Shown: piece after piece, positions 39,701-48,292 of the stretch | Position numbering within the stretch: the first letter of the stretch is position 1 | Layout of the letters: each line of letters starts with the position of its first letter | Assembly (NCBI RefSeq): GCF_947503415.1 | Contig: NZ_CANNDS010000001.1 | Coordinates: 2,193,909-2,257,908, forward strand | Direction: 5' to 3' | DNA: 64,000 nucleotides | Origin: an uncultured Tateyamaria sp. | GTDB taxonomy: Bacteria; Pseudomonadota; Alphaproteobacteria; Rhodobacterales; Rhodobacteraceae | Position numbers and translations under genes: made by a program | Notes under the pieces: model-generated | What the model saw: only the letters and a program-made list of their open reading frames with translations | What the model was told of the DNA's origin: nothing | Database searches by the model: none

Positions 39701-40346
39701 CGTGGAACCGCTGCCCGACGCTGATGTAACGGTTGCTAGAAAAGGCGCTGCCATCACTTTGCTCGCCAATCTCCGGGCTGACGATCTCCATCCAGTCCGT
39801 GTTCTCGTCGTATGGTGTGTCATAGACGATTTCGAATTCGAATGGCGTGACCGACGCCCACATCTCGAGCGCGCCAACGGCGGCTTCTTGATAATCGGGA
39901 TGGTTGCTGAGCTCGGAAACGTTGATCCGGAGCGGTTCAGCCGCGATCTCTGGCGTCAAGCTCCGCGGCAGCGCGCCGAGATAGTCTAGATAGGCTTCGT
40001 AATCTTCACTTTTTCCAAAAGGGTTGTCTGGTGTCTGATCGTTCACCCACCATGGGCCACTGGCATCGTCGGTATAGTTTTGCATGTTGGTCGACGTTTC
40101 GCCTGACCTGTCATCGGCGGGCGAACCTGGCGCCTCGGACGTGTCGGCGTCGCTTGTGAATTCGCTAGAGTCGCCCGACTCGACAGGAGCCGCGGCGTTT
40201 TCGTCGAGTGTCGCAAGATCGGGCATCATCGCTGTAAGAGCGACCGCTTCACCCAAGTTCACTTGGAGGCCAGTCTTTTGAAGACCGATCTTTCCAAAAG
40301 AAGACTCTTGTTCGGGGCCGTACCCCAGTTCGCACATCATGCACAT
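36741..40346 (-). CDS. Serralysin-type M10 metalloprotease with RTX repeats and PPC-like domain
   Basis: A 1201-residue protein lacking a signal peptide. The catalytic domain (about 135-400) has the zinc motif HELGHEFGLNH (His234, Glu235, His238, His244) and Met-turn SVMSYFD (Met276, Tyr278). Several blocks of GGxGxD nonapeptides occupy about 415-850, interrupted by segments such as TVDFSRESPFQLIVNLET. A bacterial pre-peptidase C-terminal-like beta domain lies at about 905-1065. A last RTX block with ADTLTGGMGEDSFRFSTELG ends in DLSADNFIIV, fitting a type I secretion signal. It should be an exported calcium-dependent protease. The export genes are not in the window. AAAGGA lies 10 nt before the ATG. 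Confidence 0.93.
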   Translation of the reverse strand: MCMMCELGYGPEQESSFGKIGLQKTGLQVNLGEAVALTAMMPDLATLDENAAAPVESGDSSEFTSDADTSEAPGSPADDRSGETSTNMQNYTDDASGPWWVNDQTPDNPFGKSEDYEAYLDYLGALPRSLTPEIAAEPLRINVSELSNHPDYQEAAVGALEMWASVTPFEFEIVYDTPYDENTDWMEIVSPEIGEQSDGSAFSSNRYISVGQRFHDTEPNLTDIGGYVFDTFIHELGHEFGLNHPGLYNYSGPGGVQINYLNNATWTYDRQQYSVMSYFDGIDVGEDTRWSAATPLMGDIEAVIRTYFSTVDEDGVRTYQIINLNTGDDVYGFNSTKYGYELTSSGMQRDIGFVIHDTGGTDTMDFSGSIAGTILDMRAGHFSSVNGHNNNVSIFAGHNADETEYYIENGIGSQYDDIIIGNAGDNVLDGRGGGDRMAGGDGDDIYFVDSLDDVVREEMGGGNDTVIVMSRDLEIGNIANVENIIYVDSTIAEMVENNDDTAPTAGDNTITSIIFGDDTDEMIDGGAGDNTIFGLGGDDILIGGTDSLESRDINNTIDIEDLEDQTESNDGNDALYGGDGNDTILGGQGDDLLDGGDGDDMLSGQAGVDVFRGGAGSDTVDFSRESPFQLIVNLETNFANGGTASGDTFYSIEGLIGSDDRIDRFIGTSAANHFIGQGGGDVFNGRDGNDTLDGGRDGDILYGEGGDDVIIGGAGQDYLDGGEGIDTVVYRNSSSGVTVDLVNGMAMGGDATGPVQIVGRGTAIEHDILVGFENVQGSFHDDWLIGDDQVNGLSAGAGDDTLTGGGGGDLLDGGSGSDTADYSAATSGVMLNLRHETSEGDTYVSIENLAGSGFDDRLVGDAAANVLTGQGGDDTLRGGNGDDTLLGDFAYQGDALPTPGMGTGYTTLGPDATNNSIATAFDISDNFSLVEDPNIFDSTTVLHTTVEATGNGQGGYYSIELAAGTILSIDVDGIADPNVHDSWIRLLDSNGDIVTENDDGGGDPGSTSIRDSSTVYVVEETGTYYILQGSWTAESTEGGWTEAVPEGSTYSLNVSVDFPPAPAEPGEAGADVLFGGRGSDLLDGGLGADTLTGGMGEDSFRFSTELGEGNVDRIRGFDANEDLILLDSLIFEELGDDGALSFRAFHSSAMGVARDSDDRIIYDTDNGALSYDGDGSGDGDAIQFAQLSRNLDLSADNFIIV

Positions 40347-41557
40347 TTTTAGATTATCCTTTTGTAAAGACGCCCATGTCGTGAGTTCAGGTCGTCGGGG
40401 AGAACGAGTAACGTTCAGATGCTTTGTGGATCACGTCGAAATGGTTAGACTCCTTGCGTTTAGAGCAGCCGATCGAAGCAGCGCGTGGGTTCAGAGAAGA
40501 CCACTGACTTCGCGCCAGGCTGCGATAGTCCACTTTCCTCTCTTGTGACCGGTGGCCCCAACATCTCATTCCGGAAGGATCGCCGCGTCACAGTCCCTCG
40601 ACGAAACGCAGCACTGTCATAGCTGGGATGGTCTCGACCGAAATTTTGGTCATCGCAGTCTTGGCCTTTGTCAAAAGGCTTGATCGGCGTCCGGTCGTTC
40701 TTCTGCCTTTGGTCGCTCGTTTGGTTCGGAAATTGCAACTTCAGTGACTCCTTGAAGAACAACCGAAAGCTGTAACGGCCGTCCAGATTTGACGCCGCCA
40801 GTTATCAACGGGCTTCGCGTGTGCTGACTTCGATGGCAAAGGGGCTGTCTGAAAAACGTGACGCCTTCATCAAATGTTGATGCGGCGTTTCTGGTGTAGA
40901 GAAAATCTACCTATGCTAGAATTTTCGAGATTTGGGCGTTGATTTCAACTGGAAATCTGGATCGCCGCACAATCGGCGAATTTCGGCTTGGCAACTGGAG
41001 CGTATGAACAAAATGGTCGTCCCATCTTTAAGTTCAAAACCCGGTTGGCCTTGTGAAGCCCACGAGCGGCGGCTCCTCGCGGTTATGCTTCAGGACAGCA
41101 AATGCTTTTGTGCAGCGAATGTCTCCTATAGACGGGTCGCGCTGCAGCACGACGCACCCATGACGAATGGCTGGTAAGGGACGTCCTCGCGGGGGGCAAG
41201 TTACCAAATCTCTGAGGATGCTGCATTCGATTTACCGGCGGTCGCGAGCCCTTAGTTCCAGATGCCGCACCTTGCACCAAGGGCGGCTATTGGTCTTCGA
41301 CTTGAAGCAATGTCGATAGGTCGGCGGCGATGGTTCCACCTAGGGAACGCTAGGCTGATCGATTAGAGAGCCGTTCGAAGCGGCCGTCAAATCAGCACAG
41401 GAAATTCGGCCAAAAGCCCCCGCTAGCAAGCGATCGAAAGAGTACCGGTTCAGAGGCCGTATTTCGCCGAACACAGACCATCAATAAAACATGGGTTGTC
41501 AGGGCTGAAGCGAACGCGCCTAGTGGTTGATATTGTCCGCGTTATTGGAGATCAAAA
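40347..41557. other. Long intergenic stretch with decayed sequence
   Basis: 1.2 kb without an intact gene. Minus-strand frames around 40387-40762 read partly like protein in changing frames (KVDYRSLARSQWSSLNPRA, for example) and may be remnants of a mobile element I cannot name. Near 41110 TGCAGCGAATGTC and near 41260 CACCTTGCACCAAGGGCGGC belong to the degenerate intergenic sequence class seen elsewhere in the window. GGAG lies 7 nt before the GTG at 41558. Confidence 0.4.
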
Positions 41558-42673
41558 GTGTTTAGCCGGAGATACCGCTTTGCAGTTTTGCTATGCTCCG
41601 TGGTGGTTCTCGTCGGCTTTCTGGTCGCCACCGATAGTCCGCTTGCCGGTCGAGTTCTGACACGGATCGAAGCGCACCGTCTGATGGATCGCTTTGACGA
41701 GGTCGCTCTTGAGCTTCACTCTATTGAGGGACGGGGCGAGAAAACCAAGCTTGTCTTTTTACGCGCGGGTGACCCGGTTCCGCTTGAACCGGTTCTTGTA
41801 AACGCGTGCGCTCGTTCTGAGTGCCTCTCGGAACTGTCAGCTGCGCTTTGGTCGAGAGACGTCCAGCACGAAATTGCGGATCATATCTTCGACACGTTTG
41901 ATGAATGCGGGCTGCCTCCAATCGCCATTCCAAAGATCATTATGCCTTGGCAGAAGGCGCGGTCTTATGATCAGCGCCCGGTAGGACAGATCTTCAAGCT
42001 TAGAACAACCGTGTTCCTCGACACGGCGGATATTGACGCCGACGTCTCCCGGTTTCAGAGGACAGCCGAAAACTGCGTGCAAACCCTCCGGAAGCGGCCG
42101 ACAGAGAACCCGGGCTGGGCGCTGGTTACAGAAGATGTGGGGTTTACGATCACGGCGTTGCCCTTGCGGGATGACCTGCCGAGGCCCGCCGTTCGGCCAG
42201 TGCTGGACCCTGGGCCTTACATTCCGGCCAAACCCGGTGGCACTCCGATCAAGGAATACGGCCGAACCGTCAATTTCGAACTGATCGTTGAGGGAGAAGA
42301 GACCCACAAATCGCTCCTGACGGTATCGGAACATCCAGCACTTGCAGACCAAGACATACGTGTGGCTTTGAAACAGCCCCTGATCGGCTGGTTGAGAGAG
42401 ATCGCACCGGATCGCAATGCCGAAGCCTTTTCGTTTAAGGCCAGCGACATGCAAGAGGTTCCCGGATCAGAGGGGATGGGACACCTATTTGTTACCGTCG
42501 CTGATCCTGACACATCCAAGACCGCAATTGTCGTGGCGCTGATTGAGTCCGAAACGATTGGGCAGGATGAGTGGCAACCTGCAGGATTTGAGGTTGTTGC
42601 GGAGTTTGGCCAAGAGGCTGTTCTGGATACACCACCCATGCACTTTGATCTCGAAGAGCTGCCCAATGAGTAG
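41558..42673 (+). CDS. Hypothetical membrane-anchored/exported protein
   Basis: A 371-residue protein opening with a GTG (ribosome site GGAG at 7 nt) and a hydrophobic N-terminal segment (FAVLLCSVVVLVGFLVA) that could be a signal anchor. Cysteines occur at CARSEC and DECGLPP. The remaining sequence is mixed alpha/beta with repeated FTITALPLRDD and VNFELIVEGEE strands. I do not recognise the family. It is the first gene of a same-strand run of four poorly characterised genes; the next starts 102 bp downstream. Confidence 0.75.
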   Translation: MFSRRYRFAVLLCSVVVLVGFLVATDSPLAGRVLTRIEAHRLMDRFDEVALELHSIEGRGEKTKLVFLRAGDPVPLEPVLVNACARSECLSELSAALWSRDVQHEIADHIFDTFDECGLPPIAIPKIIMPWQKARSYDQRPVGQIFKLRTTVFLDTADIDADVSRFQRTAENCVQTLRKRPTENPGWALVTEDVGFTITALPLRDDLPRPAVRPVLDPGPYIPAKPGGTPIKEYGRTVNFELIVEGEETHKSLLTVSEHPALADQDIRVALKQPLIGWLREIAPDRNAEAFSFKASDMQEVPGSEGMGHLFVTVADPDTSKTAIVVALIESETIGQDEWQPAGFEVVAEFGQEAVLDTPPMHFDLEELPNE

Positions 42674-42775
42674 CACACCCAGAATGAACGCCAGTCCAGG
42701 CGAAGGTGCACCATTGTGTCGTTCGAATGACGACCAGTTCATGACCATCCAACCTTGCCGCGAGTGAATAGCCTT

Positions 42776-43285
42776 ATGTCAGATAGCATCAGCCTGCCCC
42801 TGTTTGATGGCGCATCCGTTGCACTACTGAGTGATTTGGCAGCGATGACATCTGCCGCTGGAGAGGCTTTGCACCGGCTGGAGCAACTGACACCGGCCGA
42901 CCGACCGTCCATTACGCCGCATGTCTACGCCTATTATCTGGACATGCTCAGCCATGCCGACACGAGCTGGATCGATGAGACAATGCCGCGCCCCGCCAAA
43001 CCCGATGATATCTGGCAACATGTCCGACCACTCTCGGTCATCATCAAGTCCCGCCCGGTGACGTCCGGCGTGGCCACCAAAGCTGATCCACAGTTCTATG
43101 TGGTATTGGAGGCGAACTGCGATTGGGAAGACGAGCATGGATTGCTGCTGTCATGGAGGGACGGCCAGGAGCTGGTGAAAGTCAGCGACTATGATGACAA
43201 ACCGATCCATGCCGACAATGTGCCAGCCGGGATGATCTATCACTCCACCTACGATGACAGCTTCAGCACATACAGCATGCCCTAG
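42776..43285 (+). CDS. DUF6985-like protein
   Basis: A 169-residue soluble acidic protein (SISLPLFDGASV; YAYYLDML; VLEANCDWEDEHGLLLSWRDG; KVSDYDDKP). The LPLFDG opening and the CxWExEHGL block match what I remember of the DUF6985 family, whose function is not established; relatives are found among immunity-like genes. The ATG at 42776 is chosen over a TTG at 42755. It lies within the four-gene cluster. Confidence 0.7.
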   Translation: MSDSISLPLFDGASVALLSDLAAMTSAAGEALHRLEQLTPADRPSITPHVYAYYLDMLSHADTSWIDETMPRPAKPDDIWQHVRPLSVIIKSRPVTSGVATKADPQFYVVLEANCDWEDEHGLLLSWRDGQELVKVSDYDDKPIHADNVPAGMIYHSTYDDSFSTYSMP

Positions 43286-43344
43286 GTGATCAACCCGTCC
43301 CGCGTCAGACGGGCGTTTGAACGTTCAACAAGGAGCTCTGCAAG

Positions 43345-44055
43345 ATGAGACGGTTTTTATTCCACCTGTTTGCCTTGATGCTTGCCACAAGCCTTTTGCC
43401 ACATGGCGCGCGTGCTCAGGGCTTAACCATGCAGATTGCGCCAGATTTTGCGATGTCAAATCTGAACCGCGAATTGCTCGACAGGCGCAGCAAGAACCCA
43501 AACCCCAATGCCCAAGCTCCCGCGCTTGCCGATAAATCTGCCCTTCGGTTTGAAACGGACCCTGACCGTCGCGCCGAAAATCTGCGCAGCTTTGTGGCCC
43601 GCGTGCAGCAAACCGATCCGGCAGGTGCTGCGCGGCTAAGTGCCATTCTCGCTTCGACCGATGTTATGGGCATGATCGCCAGCGCGATGAACTCGGTGGG
43701 GCTCGAGGCGAGCAATGTGGCCGATGCTTACACAGTTTGGTGGATCAGCGCTTACCAGGGCAGCCACGGGGTGAGAGACACTCCGTCTCGGCAAACTTAT
43801 CAGGCTGTGCGCCAGCAATCGGCGAATATCCTGCTGTCCACGCCCTCTCTGATGAACGCATCGTCGGCTGACAAGCAGCAATTGGCCGAAGCCTATCTGG
43901 TCCAAGCGGCACTCATCGATTCAGCCATCGCGGAGCTGCAATCCAATCCCGCCCAATTGGATGCTTTAAAGTCAGCCGTCGCAGAAGGAGCAATGAAATC
44001 GGGACTGGACCTCACACTGCTGGACCTCACGGCTAACGGGTTTCAGCTACGCTAA
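43345..44055 (+). CDS. Exported helical protein (DUF6683-like)
   Basis: A 236-residue protein with a clear Sec signal peptide (FLFHLFALMLATSLLPHGARAQ). The mature region is helical, with RAENLRSFVARVQQTDPAGA, NVADAYTVWWISAY and LAEAYLVQAALIDSAI. This pattern resembles the DUF6683 family (memory); its role is unknown. AGGAG lies 8 nt before the ATG. Fifty-nine bp after the DUF6985-like gene and 19 bp before the SUKH-like gene, so probably co-transcribed. Confidence 0.75.
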   Translation: MRRFLFHLFALMLATSLLPHGARAQGLTMQIAPDFAMSNLNRELLDRRSKNPNPNAQAPALADKSALRFETDPDRRAENLRSFVARVQQTDPAGAARLSAILASTDVMGMIASAMNSVGLEASNVADAYTVWWISAYQGSHGVRDTPSRQTYQAVRQQSANILLSTPSLMNASSADKQQLAEAYLVQAALIDSAIAELQSNPAQLDALKSAVAEGAMKSGLDLTLLDLTANGFQLR

Positions 44056-44074
44056 GTACAGGAAAACTCTGTTA

Positions 44075-44542
44075 ATGCCGTCCCATGGAATGAAAGATCT
44101 TCTAAGACAGATTGCCCATGAGCAAGTCGCTGCAGCCGAAACTGCACAGGGACCTGCTGCGCCGCAGGACATAGACGCATTGGCAGAGGCGGTTGAAAAC
44201 GAGATGTCAGCAAAGCTACCGCATGACATTCGGGTGTATCTATCTCATTCAAACGGAACGGATTTCAATGGGCTGCTCCTCTATGGAGCGTATCAGTCGA
44301 TTGATAAACCCGGGCCGGGCGGCTTCTGGCAAGGCTTGATTGCCGCCAATAGGGAGTGGCGTGAGACCGGGGATCATAGTACCTATGTCATCCTGGGTGA
44401 AACGGGTATCGACCTCTTAACGGTCGACTTACAAGGCCAGAACGCAGTCAGTCGCGACCGAATGTCGGGCGATCAAATCGAAAGTTTTCCAACTGTCGCG
44501 GCGATGCTTGAGACTTATCTGTTGCAGCACATACTGGCGTGA
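44075..44542 (+). CDS. SMI1/KNR4 (SUKH)-like YrhA-type protein
   Basis: A 155-residue protein with the SUKH pattern: AEAVENEMSAKLPHDIRVYLSHSNGTDFNGLLLYG, then a central W-rich segment and VILGETGIDLLTVDLQG. SUKH proteins often act as immunity proteins against polymorphic toxins, but many have other or unknown roles. No toxin gene is visible nearby. The start at 44075 has AGGA 10 nt upstream. It closes the four-gene run. Confidence 0.75.
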   Translation: MPSHGMKDLLRQIAHEQVAAAETAQGPAAPQDIDALAEAVENEMSAKLPHDIRVYLSHSNGTDFNGLLLYGAYQSIDKPGPGGFWQGLIAANREWRETGDHSTYVILGETGIDLLTVDLQGQNAVSRDRMSGDQIESFPTVAAMLETYLLQHILA

Positions 44543-44724
44543 TTAACAGAGCGGTCGTTCGTCGCGTCTGCGGCGAATTCACACCTGGTCCCGCAGATTG
44601 TGAGTTCGACCACTGCCGGATTTAGCGTTCGTGGCGAAGGTCCGGTTCGGTAAAGCTGCATTGCGGCGAGGCCGGATCAAATCAACGGCTGGTTTGGGCT
44701 GCCCGCGAAGACGACCCTAGATAA

Positions 44725-45357
44725 CTAGATTTCAATGGTCTCGGCGATTGCCAAAGCGTCCTCAAGTTCAACTCCGAGATATCGAACTGTGCTGTCCATC
44801 TTAGTGTGTCCGAGCAGAAGCTGAACGGCGCGAAGGTTCCCTGTCTTCTTGTAGATCTGAGTAACCTTTGTCCGCCGCATTGAGTGCGTGCCGTATGCGC
44901 TCGCCTCTAGACCAATCGACGTGACCCAATCCCGGACGATCCGCGCATACTGGCGGGTTGAGATATGAAGGCGCTCGTGAAAACGGCCAGGCCAAAGTTA
45001 CTCAGAACCGACCATGAGCTCATCCTCCATCCATTTCTCGACAGATGCCCGGGTGCCTTCCGAAATCTCGAAGCGCACCGGTTTTTGAGTTTTGCTTTGC
45101 AGAACGGACGCGCGTTCTTTGGTCTGGCCCGAGGCCATGACGTCGACAACTTTCATCTTGACGAGATCAAACCCTGGAAGCTTGCTGTCGATGGCCATGT
45201 TGAACAATGCAAGGTCAAGATGGTTCTCGGCCAACTCAAGCCGAACTCGAACTGCCCAGACGTGTTTGGGTTTCAACGGCCGTTTCTGACCAACGATGCG
45301 CCCCTTGTTCCAGGCGGGGCGAAGTGCGCGAATGGCTGGTAGGTTTGGTGTTTCCAT
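44725..45357 (-). pseudogene. Tyrosine recombinase/integrase, broken by TAA
   Basis: A 210-codon frame from ATG 45357 to TAG 44725-44727 with one in-frame TAA at 44998-45000 (codon 120). The part before the stop (METPNLPAIRALRPAW..., IDSKLPGFDLVKMKVVDV) and after it (LWPGRFHERLHISTRQYAR, GTHSMRRTKVTQIYKK, LLLGHTKM, STVRYLGVE) are continuous in one frame and form one tyrosine recombinase catalytic domain. His-x-x-Arg, the second His and the Tyr nucleophile are intact. The first catalytic Arg position (intact relatives have KLRG, from memory) reads KLPG. Two lesions argue for a dead gene, convergent with the unknown four-gene cluster. Confidence 0.88.
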
Positions 45358-45933
45358 GACTGATCCTCCGATCCGTCATGCCCTCCCACAACGACAACCC
45401 GAAGTTGACCGAGGCAACATATCACAGGATGCTATGCTGCATCCGAGCTCTGGCGCTAGCCCAACATCTCCAATGCTGCATCATGTTTGAATAATTGCGA
45501 CAGGTCCCAATACGGTCATTGAAAGTTGATAGGTTGGCTTGTAACTGCCACCCAAATTGATACTTGATGGCGTGACCCGACGCACCGTTATGGATACTCA
45601 CTGTTTGTGATAATCTGAATTTTAGGCTGGTTCAAAAGCGCGTTAACTGTGGCCATCTCGATCGCCAGGTCGCAGGCAGATCGGTTCCACCAAGATAGTA
45701 TGTTAGGCCTGCATCTCGCGCTGCAATCCAAAGCCAAGTGTCTTGTTGCAACATCACGTGGGGTAGGCGGTTGAGAAATCCCATGCTGTTGGTTGATTGG
45801 CTGGTATGTGACCTAGCCATCGCAGGTCGGCGAAAGCCATTTAAAGTCTCTCAACTTTTGCGGCGGTCGCAATCCTTGAGTTTCTGAATGACCCGCCTTG
45901 GTGAATGGAAATAAACACCATGCAGGAAAGTCT
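45358..45933. other. Intergenic stretch, possible decayed sequence
   Basis: 576 bp with no intact gene. A minus-strand frame at 45632-45820 (with DTWLWIAARDAGLTYYLGG) reads like protein but is only 62 codons and not recognised. Treat as a possible remnant. Confidence 0.4.
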
Positions 45934-47412
45934 CTACTTTGCCGACCGTTGATAGGGCCAAGTGTCCATCTTGCGCGCATTTTCATAAGCAACATTTTCC
46001 AACGCGCATGGAAACTGGCCTGGTGTCTCGGCAAGCAGGATAGCCTGCGCAATCGGTGCAAAATCGGCACGGAAGTGAGCTGTGCTTTTGACACACAGTA
46101 TACGCGCCCTTTCCGGGTGGAGGTTGAAGTGACGAAACTGGGCCAGGTCGAGGCACTGGTTGCGAACGCTGGTGATCACGACGTGAATTCCAGTGCCTTC
46201 GATTTCAAGTGCAGCTGAAGGTCCCAAGGTCGCAATGCCACCGCCATACATCGCCCCGGTGTATGGGCACCGACCATCGCTGAGATAATGCACGCGGACT
46301 TTTGCCTTAACCGGAGCATCATTTGGGCCGCGTCCGCCGATATATGCCTGAAACCGAGCATTCCGGCCCAGAGCGTGTGCGCGCTGCGCAAGCTCCGGGT
46401 CGTGTATCAGTCCCAAGATTGCGTTCCCGGCTCGATGCTGGATCAGAGCACGGAGAAGGCCGGTTGTGTCCGATGACGCGCCCGCCCCCGGATTGTCCTG
46501 AACGTCCGCGATGACAACTGGTTTGTCACCATCCATTGCCATCGCCGTCGATACGGCAGCGTCAGCGCTCATGAGCGTTACATCGAATTCCGGCTTGGCG
46601 GCAATCAATCTCGCCAGCATCTCATCCGCAACGCGGTCGGCATCGCTTTGCGCGGCGGCGTAGGCCAGGATGGATGGGCCAACATCGAGGACATCGGCCG
46701 CCGTAAACCCCAGTGCAAGTTCAGCCAACTGACCGTTTTGGTGGTCAAACCCAGCGATCTGATCATACAGTGAAAGAGCCGGATCTGCCCCGGTATGCTG
46801 CGCGTGAAGTGGAATCAGAAAGTCGGCCTGTCGCCATGCTTTGGCGGGTCGGCCATGCGCGATCATATTGCGAAGGTGGCGATACGCCCGTGCACCAGTC
46901 TCGGCCATGTCGATATGGGGATAGGTGCGAAAGACGGTCAGCAGGTCGGCGATCTCGACCATCGTCGGTGACACATTCGCGTGCATGTCCAGACTGGCCA
47001 CGAGCGGCACATCCGGGCCGATGGCCGTCCGCACGCGCTTCAAGACCTCGCCTTCGCCGTCATCGTGGCTTTGCGTGACCATCGCACCGTGCAAGTCGAG
47101 ATAGACGGCATCCACCGTTCCAAACTGTCCAAGCGCGTCCGTGATCCGGCTAACGATGGTGTCAAAGGCACGATCTGTAACGCGCCCTCCGGGTTCTGCA
47201 GCACACCATAGGATGGGGCAAAGCTCGACATCTTCTTCGCAGGCCTGCGCAAAGCCTGCGATGGGCAGGTTCATACCCTGGGTGCCTGTGACAACCGCGT
47301 CGCCAGCCAAAAGTTCGGGCCAACTGTCGGCTTGTTCGAAATCGGGCAGGTCCGTGAGCCCGGACACAAACGTATTGGTTTCATGCTGAAACCCGGCAAT
47401 TGCGATCCGCAT
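45934..47412 (-). CDS. M81-family (MlrC-like) metallopeptidase
   Basis: A 492-residue protein of the MlrC family, with the opening IAIAGFQHETNTF, then YLDLHGAM and ASLDMHANVSPTM, whose Asp and His residues bind zinc, and a C-terminal domain with GGGIATLGPSA and VITSVRNQCLD. MlrC is known for opening tripeptide fragments of microcystin; homologues in peptide catabolic loci have broader or unknown substrates. The ATG at 47412 has AAAGGG 7 nt upstream and starts 14 bp after the hydrolase gene. It is the last gene of the peptide ABC operon, so it probably acts on the imported compound in the cytoplasm. Confidence 0.9.
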   Translation of the reverse strand: MRIAIAGFQHETNTFVSGLTDLPDFEQADSWPELLAGDAVVTGTQGMNLPIAGFAQACEEDVELCPILWCAAEPGGRVTDRAFDTIVSRITDALGQFGTVDAVYLDLHGAMVTQSHDDGEGEVLKRVRTAIGPDVPLVASLDMHANVSPTMVEIADLLTVFRTYPHIDMAETGARAYRHLRNMIAHGRPAKAWRQADFLIPLHAQHTGADPALSLYDQIAGFDHQNGQLAELALGFTAADVLDVGPSILAYAAAQSDADRVADEMLARLIAAKPEFDVTLMSADAAVSTAMAMDGDKPVVIADVQDNPGAGASSDTTGLLRALIQHRAGNAILGLIHDPELAQRAHALGRNARFQAYIGGRGPNDAPVKAKVRVHYLSDGRCPYTGAMYGGGIATLGPSAALEIEGTGIHVVITSVRNQCLDLAQFRHFNLHPERARILCVKSTAHFRADFAPIAQAILLAETPGQFPCALENVAYENARKMDTWPYQRSAK

Positions 47413-47426
47413 GGCGCGCCCTTTGA

Positions 47427-48281
47427 TCAATCCTTTGCCAGCTCTGTGTCGAGTATGTCCCTTAATTTACGGGCCACAATCTCTGGTCTGTGGCGGGTCA
47501 TCGACACATGGCCTAGGCCTGGTATCTCGTGAAAGACGCCATTGGGGGCGAGATCGGACACGACCCTGCACATGGACGGGGCGGTTTGCACGTCTTCGGA
47601 AAAGGCGATGACATGCATCGGGACTGGGCAGTTTTTCAGCGCCTCGCGACAGTCAAAATCAAGGCAGGCTTCCCATTGATCAATTGTGTCCCGTGGGTCG
47701 CGGTCACGGAAGCGTTCCGTGTAGGATGCTTTGACTTGTGCCCAAAGCTTTGGCTCGTGCAGGGCCTTGGCCGGGAAAGCATATACCGCGTAATGCGGAG
47801 CAAGGAAGTAATCGGGCAGGGCGATCCCATCCTTGCGCAGGTCGATCTCGGCCTGCATCCAGTCGCGTGTGAACCCGTCGATATAGGCCGAAGTGCCCAT
47901 CGGAATGGCCAGCCGAACCTTGCCGGGGAAATCGATAGCGGTTTGTTGCGTGACGAGACCGCCCAGTGACAAACCACAAACCACTGCCTGGCCACCGGCA
48001 AAGGCATCGATGACCGCGGCGCAATCAGCGGCGTAATCGGCCATTGTCCAGGGTGGTGGCGGGGCGCTGGTCTGTCCCGCCCCGCGTGGATCGTATGAAA
48101 TACAACGGTAGGCGTCTGCGAGACGTGCATATTGCTGCGAATAGGTCTCTGCGGTTTGGTCACCCCCCGGAACGAAAACCACCGGTGGTCCTTCACCTTC
48201 AACAATGATGCGCATGGTGACCCCGTTGGCGGTCAGCGTATGCGCGGCGGCATTGGGTCCAAAGCCGGGAAAGATGGTCAT
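47427..48281 (-). CDS. Alpha/beta hydrolase
   Basis: A 284-residue alpha/beta-hydrolase fold protein. Oxyanion/strand motif VVFVPGGDQT, nucleophile elbow GLSLGG (Ser105) and a catalytic histidine in GLGHVSM are present. Members hydrolyse esters, lactones or amides. The ATG at 48281 lies 11 bp after the ABC ATPase gene and is preferred to upstream sites lying inside it. No signal peptide, so cytoplasmic. Operon position suggests processing of the imported compound. Confidence 0.9.
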   Translation of the reverse strand: MTIFPGFGPNAAAHTLTANGVTMRIIVEGEGPPVVFVPGGDQTAETYSQQYARLADAYRCISYDPRGAGQTSAPPPPWTMADYAADCAAVIDAFAGGQAVVCGLSLGGLVTQQTAIDFPGKVRLAIPMGTSAYIDGFTRDWMQAEIDLRKDGIALPDYFLAPHYAVYAFPAKALHEPKLWAQVKASYTERFRDRDPRDTIDQWEACLDFDCREALKNCPVPMHVIAFSEDVQTAPSMCRVVSDLAPNGVFHEIPGLGHVSMTRHRPEIVARKLRDILDTELAKD

Positions 48282-48292
48282 GACGGTGTTCC

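Noticed and set aside
38328..39989. 553-codon plus-strand frame
   Set aside because: Antisense of RTX repeats; the Val/Ala/Asp-rich product arises from the repeated GGxGxD codons.
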